Of a stretch of 64,000 nucleotides of DNA, positions 35,620-43,434 are shown in pieces. The notes under the pieces are model-generated. The model was not told where the DNA came from, ran no database searches, and saw nothing but the letters and a program-made list of their open reading frames with translations. Position 1 is the first letter of the stretch. The number at the start of each line of letters is the position of its first letter. The stretch is from positions 1 through 64,000 of the forward strand of contig NZ_RHOJ01000011.1 of the NCBI RefSeq assembly GCF_003946485.1. Reading direction: 5' to 3'. A program made the position numbers and the translations under genes. The stretch is from Lacticaseibacillus jixianensis (GTDB lineage Bacteria > Bacillota > Bacilli > Lactobacillales > Lactobacillaceae).

Positions 35620-36651
35620 TCATAGATTAGCTTCCAGCTGCTCGGCGCCCTGCTCCAGCAGCGCCATCAGCGTGATGGTCTGCTTGGGGGTGACCAGCTG
35701 CGGTGCGCCGTGTTCCAGCGTCTCGACCAGCGCCTCGTAGAACTTCTGGTAGCCGCCCACTGCAGAGACGACCTTCTCCTCGTGGTACTGGCCCGCATCG
35801 TCGAGGTAAGACAGCGTGCCGTACTGGTCCGGCGTGTCGACGCCGAAGTCCGGATGATCTGGCCCGGGCATGTAGAACCGCTTCATCATGGCTTCTTGCT
35901 GGTCGGTCTCCTGCTTCAAAAAGCGGCCGCGGGTGCCGTACACCACAAACGACGGCCGGTAGTTGAGGCGGAAGAAGCTCGACTTGACCGACACCTTCAG
36001 GCTGTCCGGGTAGTGCATCGCGATGTCAAAGTAGTCGTTCATGTGGCCGGGCCCCAGCAGCTGGCGGACATCGTAGTCAACGGTCGTCGGCGTGCCCCAG
36101 TAGGAGAGCACCTGGTCCATCGTGTGCACGGCATGCCCGTACAGGAAGCTGCCAAAGCGCGAGTACTCAGTGCTTTGCGTCGGGGTCTGCGCGCGGTAGT
36201 AATCGAAGTTGTCTTCCACTTCGTAGACCTTGCCCAGCTTGCCGGAGGCGATCACCTGCTGTACCGTGAGAAAATCCGAGTCAAAGCGCCGGTTCTGGTA
36301 GCCCTCTAGCAAAAGTCCCTTGGCCTTCGCGTACTCGAACAGCTCGTGGGCCTCGTGCGCCGTCGCCGTGAATGGTTTTTCCAGCAGCACGTTCTTGCCG
36401 TGGTCCAGCGCGGCCTTGGCCAGTTCAAAATGGGCCTGCGGCGGCGTGGTGATCGCGACCAGCTGGATCGCCGGATCATTCCAAATGTCATTGATGTCGG
36501 TCGTGTAGTGCACGTCCGGCAGCTTGGCCCACGGCGAGTCGTCGTGGCGGGCGTAAATCGTCTTCACCGTGATGTCCTTCACCTGCCGCGAAAACGGGAG
36601 GTGGTAGCGGTTGGTCGCCTTACCGTTGCCAATATAAGCCATTGTGATCAT
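35620..36651 (-). CDS. Gfo/Idh/MocA-family oxidoreductase
   Basis: 343 residues with N-terminal Rossmann fold (YIGNGKATN replaces the usual G-x-G-x-x-G spacing), the LLEKPFT motif (family EKP) at about 95 and a C-terminal substrate domain. NAD(P)-dependent dehydrogenase, substrate unknown. ATG 36651 has GGAGG eight bases upstream; a second ATG is three codons later. Monocistronic. Confidence 0.85.
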   Translation of the reverse strand: MITMAYIGNGKATNRYHLPFSRQVKDITVKTIYARHDDSPWAKLPDVHYTTDINDIWNDPAIQLVAITTPPQAHFELAKAALDHGKNVLLEKPFTATAHEAHELFEYAKAKGLLLEGYQNRRFDSDFLTVQQVIASGKLGKVYEVEDNFDYYRAQTPTQSTEYSRFGSFLYGHAVHTMDQVLSYWGTPTTVDYDVRQLLGPGHMNDYFDIAMHYPDSLKVSVKSSFFRLNYRPSFVVYGTRGRFLKQETDQQEAMMKRFYMPGPDHPDFGVDTPDQYGTLSYLDDAGQYHEEKVVSAVGGYQKFYEALVETLEHGAPQLVTPKQTITLMALLEQGAEQLEANL

Positions 36652-36733
36652 TGTGATTACCTCCAATGGAATCGTTCAGGTTAACTGTAGCCGAACGGCG
36701 GCCGAAATACAAAACGAACCCGCACCGGATGCC

Positions 36734-36772
36734 AAAAAGACTGAGCCCGCCAAGGCGCGGGTTCAGTCTTTT
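36734..36772 (-). terminator. azlCD terminator
   Basis: AGACTGAGCCCGC/GCGGGTTCAGTCT stem (36738-36769) with T5 on the minus strand and TTTT on the plus strand. Confidence 0.85.
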
Positions 36773-36823
36773 CAAATCAGGCCAGCCCCAGCCAAGCAGT
36801 GGGCGCAGGCTTTTTCATCCGCC

Positions 36824-37153
36824 TCAGCCCCAGCCAAGCAGCCGGATCAGCGCCATCGCGACCACGCCGACGATGACGACCGCCAGCAGACTCTTGGACA
36901 CGACGGCGGTGATCACGGCCGGCACCGCGGCCAGCAGGTTCTCCCAGTTGATCCCCGGCCAGGCGCCCGGGTGGTAGACGAACAGGTTCTCAGCAATGAT
37001 CGCGGCAAAAATCGCGATCGGCACAAACGACAGGAACTGCACCAGCGGCCGCGGGAAGCGGAAGGCCTTAGCCAGGATCAGCGGCACGACCTTGAGCAGC
37101 CACAGGGCAAAGCCGCACGCCAGGATCGTCATCAGCACATAAGAATTAGCCAT
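36824..37153 (-). CDS. azlD: AzlD-family branched-chain amino acid transport subunit
   Basis: 109 residues, four hydrophobic segments, with RFPRPLVQFLSFVPIA typical of AzlD. Small partner of AzlC in export of branched-chain amino acids. Its start overlaps the azlC stop by eight bases. Confidence 0.88.
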   Translation of the reverse strand: MANSYVLMTILACGFALWLLKVVPLILAKAFRFPRPLVQFLSFVPIAIFAAIIAENLFVYHPGAWPGINWENLLAAVPAVITAVVSKSLLAVVIVGVVAMALIRLLGWG

Positions 37154-37853
37154 GCGTGCGTTCCACCCCCATTCCGATCAGACAGCCAAGAATAGTCGCG
37201 ATCAGCATCGCCGTCGCCCCCGGGAAAAAGCGCATCAGGACGTACATCATGGCGATGACGATCACCACCACCTGCGCCTGGCGCCCCAGGGGCTTGCTGC
37301 GGTCGCCGATCATCTGCAGGTACAAAAGCCCAATGAACATCGCCACCGCGGCAAAATCCAGGCCGAACGCGTTTGAGTTGGCGATCAGCCCGCCAAGCAG
37401 CGCCCCCGCCACCGTCGCCAGCATCCACACCAAATACGCCCCCACGTTGGCCGCATGAAACCACGCCGGCTTCAGCTTGTGGTCGGTGTAGTTCACCTTG
37501 TTCATCGATAGCGCAAAGGTCTCGTCGGTCAGCAGCGTCCCGATCATGATGTTCTGCAGCAGCGACTCCTCTTTAATGTACGGTGCGACCGTCATGCTCA
37601 TCAGGCTCATGCGCGAATTGATCAAAATGGCGGATACCAGCATCGCACTGATGGGACTGGCCGCCGCCAGCATCGTCGCCAGCACGAACTGCACCGACCC
37701 GCCGTACACGATCAGCGACATCAGCGCCACCAGCCACCATGCAATGCCGGCCGTGTGCGCCACCACGCCGAACGCCAGGCCGACTCCGATGTAGCCGAAC
37801 ACCGTGGGCAAGACGTCCTTCAACCCCGCCCGAAAAGATAAGTCACCTGTCAC
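37146..37853 (-). CDS. azlC: AzlC-family branched-chain amino acid exporter subunit
   Basis: 235 residues, seven to eight hydrophobic segments, with the FGVVAHTAGI and YGGSVQFV motifs of AzlC. Forms the main channel with AzlD. The promoter should lie in 37854-37930, an AT-rich stretch. Confidence 0.9.
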   Translation of the reverse strand: MTGDLSFRAGLKDVLPTVFGYIGVGLAFGVVAHTAGIAWWLVALMSLIVYGGSVQFVLATMLAAASPISAMLVSAILINSRMSLMSMTVAPYIKEESLLQNIMIGTLLTDETFALSMNKVNYTDHKLKPAWFHAANVGAYLVWMLATVAGALLGGLIANSNAFGLDFAAVAMFIGLLYLQMIGDRSKPLGRQAQVVVIVIAMMYVLMRFFPGATAMLIATILGCLIGMGVERTHG

Positions 37854-37933
37854 CGCCTTCGCCCCCAGACCATTAAAAACTAATTAGAACCAGTGTACCA
37901 ATCCCGGCCGGAGAATCAAGAAAAAAAGTCGGC

Positions 37934-37949
37934 CGTTCCACGTGAAACA
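37934..37949. promoter_or_regulatory. parS-like ParB binding site
   Basis: CGTTCCACGTGAAACA matches TGTTNCACGTGAAACA at 15 of 16 positions, with the CACGTG core intact. It is intergenic, next to the panE terminator. Confidence 0.75.
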
Positions 37950-37972
37950 AAAACGCCGGTGATCGGCCGGCG
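37948..37972 (-). terminator. panE terminator
   Basis: CGCCGG/CCGGCG stem (37954-37972) with T5 on the minus strand, abutting the parS-like site. Confidence 0.8.
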
Positions 37973-37998
37973 CTCTTGTCTTAATACTATAGTAAGTG

Positions 37999-38937
37999 CT
38001 ACTTTGCCCCGACCAACTGCTCCTTAGCGTGGACCAGCTGGGTCAGCAGCGTGCAGTAAGGCGTGGCGATGCCGTACTTCTCGCCCTTGCGTGCAACGGC
38101 CCCGTCGATGAAGTCGACTTCGGTCACCCGGTGGTGCTGCACGAGGTCTTGGTGCATGGACGGGTAGTGGTCCGCGATGTCGGCGGTGAAGGTTGCTGCG
38201 ACGTGATCGTAAACCTCGGCTTGATCCAAGTCGACGCCTTCGTGTTTGGCGACTGCCGCGAACTCACCAATGATGGTGTGCAACAGGTCAGGTGCCTCGC
38301 GGGTCTTGCCGAACTCGCCGATGTTGCAATCCAGCAGCGCACACAGGACGTTCAGGGTGCCGTTGACGCAGGCCTTACGCCAAATTGAGTACTTCACGTT
38401 GTCACTGTACTTCGGGTTCAAGCCCGCGGCCTTGAAGACATCGACGACCTGAAGCGCAAAGTCCTTGCCAGCTGGCTCAAAGTTCTGCAGCTCGACTTCG
38501 CCATCACCAACCAGCACCACGTGACCAGGACCGGTCATGCCGGCGGTCCACATGGTGATACCGAGGATCAGGTGGTCCTTGGCGACGAACTTTTCCAGCA
38601 CGTCCTCGTGGCCGATACCATTCAGCAGGCACAGCACGTAGGTATCCGGGTGAATCAGCGCCCGAACCTGCTCAAACATGCCTTCCAGCTGATTGGATTT
38701 CAGGAAGACGACGATCAGGTCCGCCTTAATGCCACTTTTGTCGATTTCAGCCGGCGTGTACACCGGCATTTTTTCCGCGACCTGCTTGCCGTTGAACTCC
38801 GCCTGGATGCCGTCCTTGCGAATCGCGTCGACGTTGGCCTGCCAGCCGTCGACCAGCGTGACGTCGTTCCCCGCCTTATGCAACATGATGCCGAACCGGC
38901 TGCCCATACCGCCGACGCCCAGTACTGTGATCTTCAT
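37999..38937 (-). CDS. panE: 2-dehydropantoate 2-reductase family protein
   Basis: 312 residues with N-terminal NADPH loop GVGGMGSRFG (about 7-16), the FLKSNQ segment, and a C-terminal helical domain with WRKACVNGTLNVLCALLDCN. Reduces ketopantoate to pantoate in CoA synthesis; lactobacilli often carry several paralogues, some acting on other 2-oxoacids. ATG 38937 chosen; a GTG six codons upstream is possible. Confidence 0.85.
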   Translation of the reverse strand: MKITVLGVGGMGSRFGIMLHKAGNDVTLVDGWQANVDAIRKDGIQAEFNGKQVAEKMPVYTPAEIDKSGIKADLIVVFLKSNQLEGMFEQVRALIHPDTYVLCLLNGIGHEDVLEKFVAKDHLILGITMWTAGMTGPGHVVLVGDGEVELQNFEPAGKDFALQVVDVFKAAGLNPKYSDNVKYSIWRKACVNGTLNVLCALLDCNIGEFGKTREAPDLLHTIIGEFAAVAKHEGVDLDQAEVYDHVAATFTADIADHYPSMHQDLVQHHRVTEVDFIDGAVARKGEKYGIATPYCTLLTQLVHAKEQLVGAK

Positions 38938-39007
38938 ATCAACATCTTCTTTCACTGTTCATTTTACCGCGCTGAAGGGAAAACGCGTAACCCTCCCCCC
39001 TCAAGGC

Positions 39008-39155
39008 AAAAAATCCAGGCCGAGACGTAATTGCCCTAGCCGCGTCCCAGCAACGCCCAGACACGCAAACGCCCCTGCACTGCGATTCGAAATACACGAA
39101 TCGTGATGCAGGGACGCCTGCGTTTGGGGCTAAGACCGCTTTGTGTCGCAGCCTC
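39008..39155 (-). ncRNA. Structured 148-nt element, copy 1 (3' of binding-protein gene)
   Basis: Read on the minus strand it begins 19 bases after the binding-protein stop and ends in a T6 run. The core (39063-39125) is a long hairpin (ACGCAGGCG.../...CGTTTGCGT with CCCTGCA/TGCAGGG), enclosed by AGGCTGCGAC/GTCTCGGCCT. It is about 85 percent identical to the inverted copy at 41210-41358. It may act as an elaborate terminator or be a retained RNA. Confidence 0.65.
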
Positions 39156-39173
39156 GATCGATTTGCGATGAAG

Positions 39174-40457
39174 CTAGTTCTGGTTCTCTTTCAAAATGGC
39201 CTCGGTCTTCTTCTGCAAGGCGTCAAACGCAGTCTTGCCGGCAGTGCCCTTGGTGATGGTACTGTCGACCGTGTCCATCAGGTCGTTGCGGTAGTCGCCG
39301 TAGCCGGCAAAGACGGTCGAGGCAAACGCGGTGTCGGAGGCATCAACGGCGGCCTTGAACGTCGGGTTGGCCTTCAGGTAGTTCTGGTAGGTCGCAGAGT
39401 TGGTCGCGCTCTTGGTGACCGGCACGTAGCCAGACTTCTTGGCCCAGTAAGCAGCGTTCTGCTTTTTCAGCAGGAACTTCTGGAACGCCCAAGCGCCCTG
39501 CTGCTGCGCCTTGGTTGCGCCCTTAAACAGGACGTTGTCGTTCCCGTTCAGCGGCTCGGCCACGGAATCGTTGGCGAAGCTCGGCACGGTCGCAGTCCCC
39601 CACTTCATGCCCTTTGGCGCTTGAACAGAGCCGATGGAGCTGGAGCTGCCAATGCCGAACACGGCCTTTTGCTGGCCGAACGCCACGGTGAAGTAGTAGT
39701 CGGTGCCCGCGGTCTTCACGTAGCCCGCCTTGCGCAGGCTGAGGATCTTGTCGACCGCAGCGAGGGTAGTCGGCGCGTTGAGGTTGGCCTTGCCATCAGC
39801 GGTGATCAGCTTGTGGCCGGCCTGCATCGCCATCCCTTCGAGCTGAACGTCGTAGGACTGGTCCATGGCCAGTACCGCCAGCTTGTCCTTTTTCAGTGCC
39901 GGGCCCATTTTTTCAATATCATCCCAGGTCTTCGGCATGCTGAGGTGGTACTTCTTCATCAGCGTCTCGTTGTAAAAAAGCACCTGCGTGGATTCCGAGT
40001 ACGGCAGGCCGTAATACTTGCCCTGGTACTCGCCGGCCTTTAGGAAGCTCGGGTAAATGTCGCTGAGCTGCGCGGCGGACAGCTTGTTTTGGCCGTGCAA
40101 CATCTGCGCATCCCACGGGATCAGGAAGTCATTTTTGACGTAATCGCCGATGTTGGTGGTCGGCGCCTGCGCGATCACTGGCAGGGTCTTGCTCTTCGCC
40201 GCGGCCATCAGCTTCTGTTGCAGCGCGTCGTAGCTCCCCTGGCTTGTCGCCACGACCTTGTACTTGCTCTGACTCTTGTTAAAGTCATCGATCGTCTTCT
40301 GCTGGGCCTTGTTCCAGGCCCCAGTCATGCGGTGCCAGTAAGTGATCTTAACCGGTGCCGTCTTGGACTGACTGCTGCTCTTACCGCAGCCGACCAGCCC
40401 TACTGTTAATAGTGCGCCTAATGCTAACGCGAGCACGCGGCTCATGCGTTTAGTCAT
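39174..40457 (-). CDS. Extracellular solute-binding lipoprotein (UgpB-like, orphan)
   Basis: 427 residues, signal with lipobox LVGC followed by a Ser/Gln linker, then a family 1 binding protein fold. YWHRMTGAWNKAQQ and PVIAQAPTTNIGDYV recall UgpB. No permease or ATPase is adjacent, so it must serve a transporter encoded elsewhere. ATG 40457 has GGAGG eight bases upstream. A promoter at 40502 and a good cre match at 40626 suggest carbon catabolite control. Ligand unknown (glycerol phosphate diester or oligosaccharide). Confidence 0.85.
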   Translation of the reverse strand: MTKRMSRVLALALGALLTVGLVGCGKSSSQSKTAPVKITYWHRMTGAWNKAQQKTIDDFNKSQSKYKVVATSQGSYDALQQKLMAAAKSKTLPVIAQAPTTNIGDYVKNDFLIPWDAQMLHGQNKLSAAQLSDIYPSFLKAGEYQGKYYGLPYSESTQVLFYNETLMKKYHLSMPKTWDDIEKMGPALKKDKLAVLAMDQSYDVQLEGMAMQAGHKLITADGKANLNAPTTLAAVDKILSLRKAGYVKTAGTDYYFTVAFGQQKAVFGIGSSSSIGSVQAPKGMKWGTATVPSFANDSVAEPLNGNDNVLFKGATKAQQQGAWAFQKFLLKKQNAAYWAKKSGYVPVTKSATNSATYQNYLKANPTFKAAVDASDTAFASTVFAGYGDYRNDLMDTVDSTITKGTAGKTAFDALQKKTEAILKENQN

Positions 40458-40501
40458 GTCTGTTCCTCCAATAAGAAAAATATGGTGTCTTGTCACTAGC
40501 T

Positions 40502-40530
40502 ATTATGCCGATTTTCATTCCCAATTGAAA
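40502..40530 (-). promoter_or_regulatory. Promoter of the orphan binding-protein gene
   Basis: Minus strand TTTCAA (40525-40530), 17-base spacer, CATAAT (40502-40507). Confidence 0.45.
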
Positions 40531-40625
40531 GCAAAATGGCTCGATTCATGCAATTTTCCTGACCGGTCGGCCCACTCACTGGCGCTTTCCACTGAAAATC
40601 AACCACAAACTGCCGAATCAATTAC

Positions 40626-40639
40626 TGAAAGCGCGTTCA
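40626..40639. promoter_or_regulatory. cre (CcpA) site
   Basis: TGAAAGCGCGTTCA fits TGWAANCGNTNWCA at 13 of 14 positions. It lies between the divergent binding-protein and Nudix genes, about 170 and 100 bases from their starts. Confidence 0.6.
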
Positions 40640-40740
40640 CCTCAGCCCACGGCTTGACGCCGCGTCCCCTGGTGCGCGATTTTTTCGCGTGCCGGTGTCC
40701 CCGAATCCGTGTATGCTAGAAAGAACAAAGGAGGCGCTTC

Positions 40741-41199
40741 ATGCCAGAAACCTATGGATACATCAAAGCCATCCGCGCCAAAGTTGGCCACATGCCGCTC
40801 ATCCTCAACTGTGCGGCCGGGATCCTGCTGAACGACAAGCGCGAAATCCTGCTCAACCACCGCACCGATAACGGCACGTGGAGTCTGCCTGGTGGCTACA
40901 TGGAGTACGGCGAGACCTACGCCAAAACCCTCGTCCGCGAGTATAAGGAAGACAGTGGTCTGGACGTCGCGATCGTCCGGGAGCTGAAGTGCTTCGATCA
41001 GGGCGAGACCGTCTATCCCAACGGCGACGTCTGCCAGACCATCGCCATGCTCTATTTAGTCAAGGCCACCGGTGGCAGTTTCGCCGAGGCCGACGTCAAC
41101 GAGACCACCGAGGTCAAGTACTGGCCGCTGGCCGCCCTGCCGCCGCTGCTCAATCAGCAAAACGCCGACATGATCGCTTACGCCGCCGCAAACTGCTGA
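40741..41199 (+). CDS. Nudix hydrolase
   Basis: 152 residues. Nudix box GYMEYGETYAKTLVREYKED at about 57-76 followed by SGLDV; the second Glu of the RE-x-x-EE core is Asp here, which may weaken metal binding. Hydrolyses a nucleoside diphosphate linked to another moiety, substrate unknown. AAAGGAGG stands seven bases before the ATG. Confidence 0.88.
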   Translation: MPETYGYIKAIRAKVGHMPLILNCAAGILLNDKREILLNHRTDNGTWSLPGGYMEYGETYAKTLVREYKEDSGLDVAIVRELKCFDQGETVYPNGDVCQTIAMLYLVKATGGSFAEADVNETTEVKYWPLAALPPLLNQQNADMIAYAAANC

Positions 41200-41209
41200 C
41201 TAAACGCAA

Positions 41210-41358
41210 CAGGCTGAGACACAAAGCGGTTTTAGCCCAAAACGCAAGCGTCCCTGCATCACGATTCATGCATTTCGAATCGCGGTGCAGGGGCGTTTGC
41301 GTGTCTGGGCGTTGCTTTGTGGAACGCGACTAGGGCAATTATGTCCCAGCCTGTTTTT
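41210..41358 (+). ncRNA. Structured 148-nt element, copy 2 (3' of Nudix gene)
   Basis: Starts 11 bases after the Nudix stop. Nested stems: CAGGCTGaGAC with GTCcCAGCCTG, CACAAAGC with GCTTTGTG, GCCC with GGGC, then a long apical hairpin (41241-41301), ending in T5. Near-identical to the copy at 39008-39155 in inverted orientation, so the pair brackets the binding-protein and Nudix genes. Confidence 0.65.
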
Positions 41359-41384
41359 GTCACCGTGTAACCATTTCGGCCCAG

Positions 41385-41525
41385 CTACGCCAAATGGGAC
41401 AAGTTGCTCAGCGTGAGCAGGTTCTCAGTGATGAACGCATTGATCATGCGCTCACACTCGGCCTGGTCACGCAGCTGCATTTGGGTCGCCGCATCAATGA
41501 TGGGCGTCGCACTTGCATCTGCCAT
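41385..41525 (-). CDS. Small hypothetical protein
   Basis: 46-residue frame with GGGAG eight bases before ATG 41525, located after the VIT genes. Acidic and Ala/Leu-rich, no membrane segment, no family recognised. Possibly cotranscribed with the VIT genes, with a 97-base gap. Confidence 0.45.
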   Translation of the reverse strand: MADASATPIIDAATQMQLRDQAECERMINAFITENLLTLSNLSHLA

Positions 41526-41622
41526 CAGTCTCGCTCCCTTCTTCAGGGTCCTTGTGCCAAATTTCGGGTCAACAAACATTCTCCCGGGGCCTTGGCCCGC
41601 ATCACCCGGGAAATGAGACAGT

Positions 41623-42324
41623 CTACATGAGCTGACCAATGCCATAGTGAATGATCATCGTCACGATGCCGACAATGACGTTGCGGATCATGGCGTTTTT
41701 GACGATGCCTTCCCCGAGTTTGGCGGACAGATAACCGGTCAGGGAGACGGACAAGATGACCGCCAGGATGGTGGCCGGCCACTGCCACGCCACCGGGGCG
41801 ACCGTCATGGCGAACAGGGGAAAAATCCCGCCGGACGCCGCCGACACCAGTGACGCAAGGGCGGCGTACCACGGGTTCATGTAGTGATCCTTCTTCAGGG
41901 AGTACTTGACGCGGATGACCGTGCCCAGTGCGTCCTCCGCCAGCAGCTGATCGGCAATCTCGCCGGCCGTGGCCGTCGTGACGCCGCGCGCCACGTAATA
42001 GTCGACAACGGCCTGCCGCTCGCCTGCCGGGTCGCTCTGCAGCAGTGCTGACTCCTCGGCCACGACCGCCTTTTCGGTGTCCTTTTGCGAAGAGACCGAG
42101 GCGTACTCCCCCGATGCCATCGAGAAGGCACACGCGAGCAGGTCCGACAGTCCCGCGATGAAAATGGTGAACTGGTTGGTGGTCGCCGCGGCCACCGAAA
42201 ACAGCACCCCGACCACCGTCAGGATCCCGTCATTAGCACCCAGGACCCCGGCCCGCAGGGTGTTCGCCCGCTCGGCCATGGTCTGTTTTTCTTTTGTCTT
42301 TGGTTTATTCAGCGCTTTCATCAT
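41623..42324 (-). CDS. VIT/CCC1-family metal transporter
   Basis: 233 residues. The GVLGANDGILTVVGVL start, SGEYASVSSQKD motif and C-terminal membrane pairs are those of VIT1/CCC1 proteins, which move Fe2+ or Mn2+ across membranes. A hydrophilic helical segment at about 70-140 carries metal-binding Glu in the family. Fourteen bases after its paralogue. Divergent from mntH, so probably linked to manganese or iron balance. Confidence 0.85.
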   Translation of the reverse strand: MMKALNKPKTKEKQTMAERANTLRAGVLGANDGILTVVGVLFSVAAATTNQFTIFIAGLSDLLACAFSMASGEYASVSSQKDTEKAVVAEESALLQSDPAGERQAVVDYYVARGVTTATAGEIADQLLAEDALGTVIRVKYSLKKDHYMNPWYAALASLVSAASGGIFPLFAMTVAPVAWQWPATILAVILSVSLTGYLSAKLGEGIVKNAMIRNVIVGIVTMIIHYGIGQLM

Positions 42325-42337
42325 GCAGGTCGCTTCC

Positions 42338-43006
42338 TTAATGTGCGAAGAGTGAGCCGATCAGGTAGGTCACCGCCATGGTCAAAACACCGGCCACCAC
42401 GTTGCGCAGCGCCGCCTTCCAGCGGTTTGCTTTACCCAAAGCGGCGGCAATGTAGCCGGTGATGGTCAAAGAGATCACCACCGCAATGGCAGTTGCCAGG
42501 ACCTTGATGGCCGGGGGAAACACGGTGATCGCTACCAGCGGCAGGATCGACCCGGTGGGAAACGAGATCATCGAGGCCAGCGCGGCCGCAACGGCACTGG
42601 TCGTCTCGCCGGAATCAAAACCGTAGCGCTCCCGCACCGCAATGTTCAGCGGATCACGGCTCAGCATTTCGTGCGTCGCCTGCCGCGCTAAGTCAGCCGA
42701 AATGCCTGTGTGCATGTACTTCTGCTGGATGAACGCGAACTCGCCTTGAAAGTCGTCATCAAGTGCGCGGCTTTCTTCGGTGATGGCCCGCTTTTGTCCG
42801 TCACGTTCGGCGTTCACCGAGACGTACTCGCCCATCGCCATGGACACCGTGCCCGCCAGCATCCCCGACAGGCCGGAAATCAGGATGGCGTAATTGTTGG
42901 CCGTGGCGCCGGCCACCCCGATCACGATCCCTGCCACCGACAAGATCCCGTCGTTGGCGCCCATCACGCTGGCCCGCATGACGTTGACTTTCTCTGCTAG
43001 CTTCAT
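42338..43006 (-). CDS. VIT/CCC1-family metal transporter
   Basis: 222 residues, with SVMGANDGILSVAGIVIGV near the N-terminus, a GEYVSVNAERD motif and five membrane segments. Paralogue of the next gene; the two may form a heteromer. GGGTGGAAAG precedes ATG 43006. Confidence 0.85.
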   Translation of the reverse strand: MKLAEKVNVMRASVMGANDGILSVAGIVIGVAGATANNYAILISGLSGMLAGTVSMAMGEYVSVNAERDGQKRAITEESRALDDDFQGEFAFIQQKYMHTGISADLARQATHEMLSRDPLNIAVRERYGFDSGETTSAVAAALASMISFPTGSILPLVAITVFPPAIKVLATAIAVVISLTITGYIAAALGKANRWKAALRNVVAGVLTMAVTYLIGSLFAH

Positions 43007-43347
43007 CTTTCCACCCCGCGTTGATAACTATTCTAATTGCTTTCAAATGTAGTCTAGGGCTGCTTGCTCGCATTGTAAAGGATGTCTCCCCATTTTGTTT
43101 GGACTGCCTAAATTAATTAGGGGCAAAGTGAATTGCCTCATCGTCGCCAGCTTTTCATTTATGGCTTAAATGCCCATATATTGGCCTTAAGTGACCTTTT
43201 TTCATTTCTTGGTGTGTGTCCTTTATTTTGCTTGGCCGCCTGTTTTTCCTGGTAATATTTTTTTATTAGGTCCCGCAAATATTTCCGAACGCCTTTTAAC
43301 CCCGGCGTTATGGGAATATAACGCATATCTGCATACGTCCTGACAAC
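43007..43347. promoter_or_regulatory. Divergent VIT/mntH upstream region
   Basis: 340 bases, AT-rich compared with its surroundings, no gene. It should hold the VIT promoter. A perfect inverted repeat GCGTTAT-N6-ATAACGC (43305-43324) of unknown role lies upstream of the mntH operator. Confidence 0.5.
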
Positions 43348-43375
43348 GCTTTTGTTAGGTTAGGCTAACAAAAGC
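43348..43375. promoter_or_regulatory. MntR/DtxR-type operator of mntH
   Basis: Perfect inverted repeat of 11-base arms, GCTTTTGTTAG and CTAACAAAAGC, separated by GTTAGG. The core TTAGGTTAGGCTAA is close to the DtxR/MntR consensus. It abuts the mntH -35. A second TTAG-N6-CTAA box lies before the manganese ABC operon. Confidence 0.7.
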
Positions 43376-43376
43376 C

Positions 43377-43404
43377 TTTACACCGAAAAGTCCAGGGGTA
43401 TACT
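43377..43404 (+). promoter_or_regulatory. mntH promoter
   Basis: TTTACA (43377-43382), 16-base spacer, TATACT (43399-43404), 30 bases before the start codon, so the leader is very short. Confidence 0.7.
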
Positions 43405-43434
43405 GATTGTGTTTTCAGAAAGGATTGGGGAAAA

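Noticed and set aside
43405-43434. Manganese riboswitch before mntH
   Set aside because: Only about 25-30 bases separate the predicted start point from the ATG, too short for a yybP-ykoY-type element.
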